Shown here: positions 13,732 to 20,160 of the stretch, piece by piece
How the letters are laid out: each line of letters starts with the position of its first letter
Numbering within the stretch: the first letter of the stretch is position 1
NCBI GenBank assembly: GCA_934646175.1
Contig: CAKUEI010000024.1
Span: 1-20,160 of the forward strand
From: an uncultured Oscillospiraceae bacterium
Lineage (GTDB): Bacteria; Bacillota; Clostridia; Oscillospirales; Oscillospiraceae
DNA length: 20,160 nucleotides
Direction: 5' to 3'
Program-made: the position numbers and the translations under genes
Notes under the pieces: model-generated
What the model saw: only the letters and a program-made list of their open reading frames with translations
Databases searched by the model: none
Told to the model about the DNA's origin: nothing

Positions 13732-14805
13732 ATGAGTGAAGAAAGAAAGCCGATTCTCAAGATCCGCGACCTGTCCGTCTCTTTCAAAACGGAGGCCGGC
13801 ATGGTAAATGCCGTCCGCGGCGTCAACTTTGACCTTTACCGGGGCGAGACCGTCGCCATCGTTGGCGAGTCCGGCTGCGGCAAGTCCGTCACCGTGAAGG
13901 CCATCATGGGCATCCTCAGCTCTAATCAGGTCATCAACAGTGGTTCCATCGACTTTACCTATAACCGTGACGGTGAAGAGCAGCACGTGGACCTGGTAAA
14001 GCTCAGCAAGAGTGAGATGCAGAAGCGCATCAAGGGCAAGCGCATCGCCATGATCTTCCAGGACCCGATGACCAGCCTGGATCCCACCATGCCCATCGGC
14101 AAGCAGATCATGGAAGGGCCCATGCTGCACTATAAGCTCAGCAAGGAAGAGGCGTGGAAACGCTCGGTAGAACTGCTGACTCAGGTTGGCATCGAAGAGC
14201 CGGAAAAGCGCATGAAGCAGTACCCCCACCAACTGTCCGGCGGTATGCGTCAGCGCGTGGTCATCGCCATCGCTTTGGCCTGCAATCCGGAGCTGCTGAT
14301 TTGCGACGAGCCCACCACCGCACTGGACGTGACCATTCAGGCCCGTATCCTGCAGCTGATTTTGGATATTCAGAAGAAAACCGGCATTTCGGTCATTTTC
14401 ATCACCCATGACCTGGGCGTGGTGGCCAAGGTGGCCGATTATGTCAACGTCATGTACGCCGGCAAGATCGTGGAGACCGGAACGGTGGACGACATTTTCT
14501 ATGATCCCCGCCATCCGTACACCTGGGGTCTTCTGGCCAGTATGCCGGACGTGAACACCAACGACAAGCGTCTGGCCACCATCCCCGGCAGCCCCCCGAA
14601 CCTGCTATATCCCATTCAGGGCGATGCTTTTGCCCCCCGCAATCGCTATGCGCTGAATATCGACTTTGAGGAAGAGCCCCCCATGTTCACCGTCAACAAG
14701 CATCATCAGGCGGCCACCTGGCTGCTGCACCCCGATGCACCGGAAACTCCCATGCCGGTGGAGCTGAAAAACAAGATCGACCGGCTGATGAAGGAGGTAA
14801 AGTGA
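13732..14805 (+). CDS. oppD: Peptide ABC transporter ATPase, OppD/DppD type, 357 aa
   Basis: Cytoplasmic ATP-hydrolysing subunit. Walker A is GESGCGKS (residues 45-52), the ABC signature LSGGMRQ (168-174), and Walker B LLICDE (188-193) followed by PTTALD. The switch histidine is in IFITHDLG. The C-terminal oligopeptide-transporter extension (about 270-320) is present, but its usual cysteine-rich stretch (GCPFxxRC... type) reads PIQGDAFAPRNRYALN without cysteines. A GTG at 13723 overlaps the Shine-Dalgarno GAGGAGGT, so ATG 13732 is preferred. It follows the permease stop by 13 nt and carries the next gene's Shine-Dalgarno in its 3' end. Confidence 0.95.
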   Translation: MSEERKPILKIRDLSVSFKTEAGMVNAVRGVNFDLYRGETVAIVGESGCGKSVTVKAIMGILSSNQVINSGSIDFTYNRDGEEQHVDLVKLSKSEMQKRIKGKRIAMIFQDPMTSLDPTMPIGKQIMEGPMLHYKLSKEEAWKRSVELLTQVGIEEPEKRMKQYPHQLSGGMRQRVVIAIALACNPELLICDEPTTALDVTIQARILQLILDIQKKTGISVIFITHDLGVVAKVADYVNVMYAGKIVETGTVDDIFYDPRHPYTWGLLASMPDVNTNDKRLATIPGSPPNLLYPIQGDAFAPRNRYALNIDFEEEPPMFTVNKHHQAATWLLHPDAPETPMPVELKNKIDRLMKEVK

Positions 14806-14806
14806 C

Positions 14807-15769
14807 ATGGTCCGTTATGACGAAGAACCCATCCTGTCCGTCCGCGGACTGAAGCAGTACTTCCCCATGTCCCGCACCTATACCGTGCGGGCCGTGGACG
14901 GCGTTTCCTTTGACATTTACCAGGGCGAGACCTATGGTCTGGTGGGCGAGTCCGGCAGCGGTAAGTCCACCACCGGCCGCTCTATCATCCGCCTTTACGA
15001 ACCCACCGAAGGTCAGATCATTTTCAACGGGCAGGACATCAGCGGAAAAATGAGCCCCGCTCAAATCAGCGACCTGCGCAACAAGATGCAGATGATCTTT
15101 CAGGACCCCATGGCTTCCCTGAACCCCCGAAAAAAGGTCATCGACTCCATCGCGCAGGGTCTGGACATCCATCATCTCTATAAAAACATGGCAGAACGCA
15201 CGGAAAAGGTCTACGCCATCATGGATAAGGTGGGCCTTGCCCGCGAGCACGCCAACCGCTATCCCCACCAGTTCTCCGGCGGCCAGCGGCAGCGTATCGG
15301 CATTGCCCGCGCCCTGATCATGAACCCGGACCTGATCATCGCCGACGAGGCCATCTCCGCCCTGGATGTTTCCATTCAGGCTCAGGTAGTCAACCTGATG
15401 AAGGACATTCAGGAGGAGACCAATACCTCCATCCTCTTCATCGCTCACGACCTTTCCATGGTCAAGTACATCTCCGACCGCATCGGTGTGCTGCATCTGG
15501 GCCATCTGGTGGAAACCGGAACCACGGACGAGATCTTCCAGAACCCCATTCATCCTTACACCAAGAGCCTGCTGTCCGCCATCCCGCACCCCAACCCCAA
15601 GGTGGAAAAGGGACGCAAGGCCATGACCTATGACTACGCCACCAGCGGCATCCATTATAACGATGGCACCCAGCATAAGCTGAGCGACACCCACTTTGTC
15701 CTCGGTACCGATGAGGAGGTCGCCGACTGGCTGCAGGGCCGCGGAAAGGGGCTTACCTCGAATGGATAA
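14807..15769 (+). CDS. oppF: Peptide ABC transporter ATPase, OppF/DppF type, 320 aa
   Basis: Second ATPase subunit, pairing with the OppD-type protein. Walker A is GESGSGKST (residues 47-55), signature FSGGQRQRI (from 156), and Walker B LIIADE (176-181) continuing AISALD, where many homologues have PISALD or PVSALD. The switch histidine is in LFIAHDLSMV. The C-terminal part after about 265 is short and lacks the cysteine motif, as usual for this subunit type in Firmicutes. ATG at 14807 is one base after the preceding stop; AAGGAGGT (14791-14798) lies 8 nt upstream. Its 3' end overlaps the first M20 peptidase gene by 8 nt, tying the peptidase to the transporter operon. Confidence 0.95.
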   Translation: MVRYDEEPILSVRGLKQYFPMSRTYTVRAVDGVSFDIYQGETYGLVGESGSGKSTTGRSIIRLYEPTEGQIIFNGQDISGKMSPAQISDLRNKMQMIFQDPMASLNPRKKVIDSIAQGLDIHHLYKNMAERTEKVYAIMDKVGLAREHANRYPHQFSGGQRQRIGIARALIMNPDLIIADEAISALDVSIQAQVVNLMKDIQEETNTSILFIAHDLSMVKYISDRIGVLHLGHLVETGTTDEIFQNPIHPYTKSLLSAIPHPNPKVEKGRKAMTYDYATSGIHYNDGTQHKLSDTHFVLGTDEEVADWLQGRGKGLTSNG

Positions 15770-17129
15770 AAAGGTAGAGGCATACATTGACGCCCATAAG
15801 GACGAATATATCGCCGTGCTCCAGCGGCTGTGCCGCCAGAAAAGCCTTTCCACCACCGGTGAGGGCATTCCCGAGATGGTGGAACTGGTGCAGAGCGAAC
15901 TGAAAAAGGTGGGGATCGAGCCTGTACTCTACCCCACTGGCGGCAACCCCGTGATCTATGGCACCCTGCCCGGTAAGACCGATCACGTCTTCGGCTTTTA
16001 CGATCATTACGATGTGCAGCCCGAGGGCGACGAAGCGCTCTGGATCTCTCCCCCCTATGACATCGTCATCCGGGATGGGCAGATCTGGGGTCGCGGCGTG
16101 GCCGACAACAAAAACGGCATCGCCTGCAAGCTCTGTGCCATCGACGCATGGCAGAAGGTGTACGGTTATCTCCCCTGCGGCGTCAAGTTCATCATCGAGG
16201 GTGAGGAAGAGACCGGCTCCCCCCACCTGCAGTCCTTTGCTGACGCCCACCCCGAGCTGCTGCCCTGCGACGGCTATAACTGGGAATCCGGCTATAAGGA
16301 AGAGGACGGCCCGGCGGAAGTGGTCTTCGGCAACAAGGGTCTTCTTTATGTGGAGCTGCGGGTGCGCACCGCCAAAATGGATGCCCACTCCTGCAACGCC
16401 TCCATCGTGAAGAACCCCGCCTGGCGCCTGGTGCAGGCTCTGGGCACCCTGAAGGATGCGGAGACCAACCGCGTCCTCATCGACGGGTTCTATGACGATG
16501 TCCGCCCCCTCACCCAGCTGGACTACGATGTGCTGGAGGGCGACCCCTTCGATCAGGAGAATTTCAAGCGCCACATGGGCATGGACGAATTCCTCTGCGG
16601 CGCGGAAGGGAACGAGGTGCTCCGTCGGCTTTATTACGAGCCGACGGCCAACATCGCCGGTCTGTGCTCCGGTTTCATCACCGAGGGCAGCAAGACCGTC
16701 CTCCCCGCCGAAGCCTTCGTCAAGATGGATTTCCGTCTGGTGCCCGATCAAGACCCGGACAAGATCTTTGCCCAGCTGCGCAAGCATCTGGATGCGCACG
16801 GCTTTACCGATGTAGAGGCCGTGATGCTCTCCTCCCAGCCCGCCTTCCGCACCGACCCCAATTCTCCCTTCGCCCTGTCGGTGAAGAAAGCGCTGACCGA
16901 GCTGTTCGGCAGCATTTCGGTGCATCATTCCGACAGCGGCACCACCCCTATGCGCGTTTTCTGTGAAAAGCAAGGCATCCCGGCAGCCCTGTTCGGCGGC
17001 ACCAGCGCCGCCACCTCCAACATCCACGCCCCCAACGAGCACATCTCGGTCAAGACCTATGTGGAAGAGATCAAGATGATGGCCGCCGTCATGGAGGCCC
17101 TGGCGGAGCAGGATCAGGAAAACGCATAA
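15762..17129 (+). CDS. M20 family metallopeptidase (CNDP-like dipeptidase/amidohydrolase) 1, 455 aa
   Basis: Zinc-dependent hydrolase that would cleave an imported dipeptide or N-acyl/amide bond in the cytoplasm (no signal peptide). Family residues are visible: metal ligand H82 and D84 in DHYDVQP, bridging D115 in RGVADNKNG, catalytic E149 with metal-binding E150 in EGEEETGS, and a late metal histidine H422 in NIHAPNEH. A dimerisation lid domain lies between about 215 and 345. In this protein the usual DDKG after the bridging Asp is DNKNG. The ATG overlaps the OppF stop by 8 nt, with AAAGGGG about 10 nt upstream; an in-frame start at 15696 lies deep in oppF and is rejected. Length matches the family. 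Exact substrate unknown. Confidence 0.94.
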   Translation: MDKKVEAYIDAHKDEYIAVLQRLCRQKSLSTTGEGIPEMVELVQSELKKVGIEPVLYPTGGNPVIYGTLPGKTDHVFGFYDHYDVQPEGDEALWISPPYDIVIRDGQIWGRGVADNKNGIACKLCAIDAWQKVYGYLPCGVKFIIEGEEETGSPHLQSFADAHPELLPCDGYNWESGYKEEDGPAEVVFGNKGLLYVELRVRTAKMDAHSCNASIVKNPAWRLVQALGTLKDAETNRVLIDGFYDDVRPLTQLDYDVLEGDPFDQENFKRHMGMDEFLCGAEGNEVLRRLYYEPTANIAGLCSGFITEGSKTVLPAEAFVKMDFRLVPDQDPDKIFAQLRKHLDAHGFTDVEAVMLSSQPAFRTDPNSPFALSVKKALTELFGSISVHHSDSGTTPMRVFCEKQGIPAALFGGTSAATSNIHAPNEHISVKTYVEEIKMMAAVMEALAEQDQENA

Positions 17130-17191
17130 CGTTTGTTTCCCACGGCGGATGACGCCGAAATTTGAATAGGAAATTAGAAAGTGGGATAAAA

Positions 17192-18544
17192 ATGGACGAA
17201 AAAATTCTCAAGTACATTGACGAGCATCAGGACGAGTATGTAAAGGTCATTCAGACCCTGTGCCAGCAGCCCAGCCAGGCTTCCACCGGTGAGGGCATTG
17301 CCGACATGGTCGAGCTGGTGCAGAAGTACCTGAAGGAAGTGGGGGCTGAGCCTCAGCTGTGCAAGACCCCGGGCAACCCCGTGATCTATGCCCACATCAA
17401 GGGTGACAGCGATCACACCTTCGGCTTCTACGACCACTATGATGTGCAGCCGGTGGATCCTATCGAGCTGTGGGACGACGACCCCTACTCCGCCGTGATC
17501 AAGGACGGCGTGATCTACGCCCGCGGCGTGGCCGACAACAAGAACGGCCTTGCCACCAAGCTGTGCGCGGTGGATGCCTACATGAAGGTGTACGGCAAGC
17601 TGCCCTGCGGCGTCAAGTTCTTCGTCGAGGGCGAGGAGGAGATCGGCTCCCCCAACCTGGAGTATTTCGCCGAGCATTATAAGGACCTGCTGGACTGCGA
17701 CGGCTTCAACTGGGAGTCCGGCTGGAAGGAAGTGGGCGGTGCCCCCGAGATCCATCTGGGCAACAAGGGCCTGCTGTATGTGGAGTACAAGGTCAAGACC
17801 GCCAAGATGGACGCCCACTCCTGTAACGCCGCCATCGTGAAGAACCCCGCCTGGCGTCTGGTGCAGTTCCTGAACACCCTGAAGGACCCCGAGACCGACC
17901 GTATTCTCATCGACGGGTTCTATGACGATGTGATTCCTCCCACGGCCGAGGATATCGAGAACATGAAGGAAGACAACTTCAGCGAGCAGGACCTGAAGGA
18001 TTACCTGGGCATCGACGGCTTCATCAACGACCTGCATGGCGTGGAGCTGTTGACCAAGAACTACTACATGCCCACCGCCAACATCTGCGGCATCGTGTCC
18101 GGCTACACCGGGGAGGGCAGCAAGACCGTCCTCCCCGGCGAGGCATCCGCCAAGATGGACTTCCGTCTGGTGCCCGGTCAGGACCCCAAGAAGATCCTGG
18201 AGCTGCTGAAGGCCCATATGCACAAGCACGGCTTCGACGATGTGGAGCTGATCGTCCACTCCGCGCAGGAGCCGTTCCGTGCTGCACCGGATTCTCCCTT
18301 CGTGAAGGCCGTCTACAAGACCCTGGACGAGCTGTTCGGCAAGCCTGTGGTTCACTACATGGTCTCCGGCACCTCTCCCATGCCCGTCTTCTGCAAGGAG
18401 AAGAACATCCCCGCCGCCCTGTTCGGCTGCATCAGCTCCACCGCTAATATCCATGCTCCCAACGAGCATCTGGCCGTCTCCTCCTACATGGACGAGATCA
18501 AGATGATCGCCGGTGTTATGGAAGCGCTGGGCAAGATGGACTAA
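17192..18544 (+). CDS. M20 family metallopeptidase 2, tandem paralogue of the preceding gene, 450 aa
   Basis: Second cytoplasmic zinc hydrolase with the same residues at the same positions as its neighbour: H82/D84 (DHYDVQP), D115 (RGVADNKNG), E149/E150 (EGEEEIGS), and the late histidine in NIHAPNEH. The two are collinear with well over half of residues shared by eye; the lid region (about 245-300) differs most. Start ATG 17192 is chosen from homology; upstream TTG 17162 is in frame but unsupported, and the Shine-Dalgarno is weak (GTGGGA at 17181-17186). The 62-nt gap after peptidase 1 holds a small hairpin (17143-17157), and TCCCAC (17138-17143) could pair with the GTGGGA. Two good copies suggest different substrates, sequential hydrolysis, or dosage. 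A strong terminator follows. Confidence 0.94.
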   Translation: MDEKILKYIDEHQDEYVKVIQTLCQQPSQASTGEGIADMVELVQKYLKEVGAEPQLCKTPGNPVIYAHIKGDSDHTFGFYDHYDVQPVDPIELWDDDPYSAVIKDGVIYARGVADNKNGLATKLCAVDAYMKVYGKLPCGVKFFVEGEEEIGSPNLEYFAEHYKDLLDCDGFNWESGWKEVGGAPEIHLGNKGLLYVEYKVKTAKMDAHSCNAAIVKNPAWRLVQFLNTLKDPETDRILIDGFYDDVIPPTAEDIENMKEDNFSEQDLKDYLGIDGFINDLHGVELLTKNYYMPTANICGIVSGYTGEGSKTVLPGEASAKMDFRLVPGQDPKKILELLKAHMHKHGFDDVELIVHSAQEPFRAAPDSPFVKAVYKTLDELFGKPVVHYMVSGTSPMPVFCKEKNIPAALFGCISSTANIHAPNEHLAVSSYMDEIKMIAGVMEALGKMD

Positions 18545-18564
18545 CGTCCCCTTCTCCGCATGAT

Positions 18565-18600
18565 AAAAGGCCCCGCACAAAAACCGTGCGGGGCCTTTTT
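18565..18600 (+). terminator. Rho-independent terminator of the opp/M20 operon
   Basis: A perfect 14-bp stem (arms 18565-18578 and 18586-18599, loop of 7) with core GGCCCCGCAC ends in TTTTT. An A tract precedes it, so it can also act on the other strand. Confidence 0.93.
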
Positions 18601-18605
18601 CTGCG

Positions 18606-18651
18606 TAAAAAGAGGTGACAGGACTTAAAGCCTGCCACCTCTTTGTGTTTT

Positions 18652-18653
<2 letters not shown>
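18606..18653 (-). terminator. Terminator of thrS (works in both directions)
   Basis: Stem AAAGAGGTG (18609-18617) with 18636-18644, plus an inner CAGG/CCTG stem (18619-18622, 18631-18634) after one mismatch. On the minus strand it is followed by a T run, and it lies immediately after the thrS stop codon at 18652. The + strand side also has a T run, giving a second stop for the opp/M20 operon. Confidence 0.88.

Positions 18654-20160
<1,507 letters not shown>

Noticed and set aside
17143..17157. Terminator between the two M20 genes
   Set aside because: The stem is only 5 bp and no T run follows; read-through into the second M20 gene is expected.

Overview
The window looks like chromosome of a strictly anaerobic, GC-rich Clostridia member, probably a gut Oscillospiraceae-type bacterium. 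The grounds are strong AAGGAGG-like ribosome binding sites, sigma-A type promoters (TTGACA/TATAAT), Rho-independent hairpins, and two oxygen-sensitive glycyl radical enzymes (GREs). The lineage is inferred from style, not from a marker gene.

Layout. (1) 3-887 is the 3' end of a CBS/CorC-domain membrane protein gene on the + strand, closed by a bidirectional terminator. (2) 931-6060 is a minus-strand block, read in the order GRE-1, GRE activating enzyme, XRE-cupin regulator, MFS transporter. (3) 6061-6484 is a divergent control region with promoters facing both ways, an 18-bp perfect palindrome and further inverted repeats. (4) 6485-9591 is a plus-strand operon of a short-chain dehydrogenase (SDR) translationally coupled to a second GRE. 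(5) 9592-9987 is a leader and promoter region with a hairpin terminator ahead of the next operon. (6) 9988-18544 is a plus-strand Opp/Dpp-type peptide ABC importer (binding lipoprotein, two permeases, two ATPases) followed by two tandem paralogous M20 metallopeptidases. (7) 18652-20160 is the minus-strand 3' part of thrS, with an in-frame TAA close to the window edge.

How it may work together. Both GREs carry the Cys-x-Glu active-site signature of radical dehydratases/eliminases and decarboxylases, not the Cys-Cys of pyruvate formate-lyase, and both have a C-terminal glycyl radical loop. Only one activating enzyme is present, so it probably serves both. The SDR would reduce or oxidise a carbonyl/alcohol next to the GRE-2 reaction. 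The Opp importer and the two M20 peptidases would bring in and hydrolyse a peptide-like or amide-linked compound, and the MFS protein may move a substrate or product. I could not match the GRE pair to a characterised substrate class. The locus (GRE-1/activase/regulator/MFS, divergent SDR/GRE-2, then Opp/M20x2) is the best candidate here for an undescribed catabolic system. The link between the GRE genes and the Opp/M20 operon rests on adjacency only, because the latter has its own promoter.
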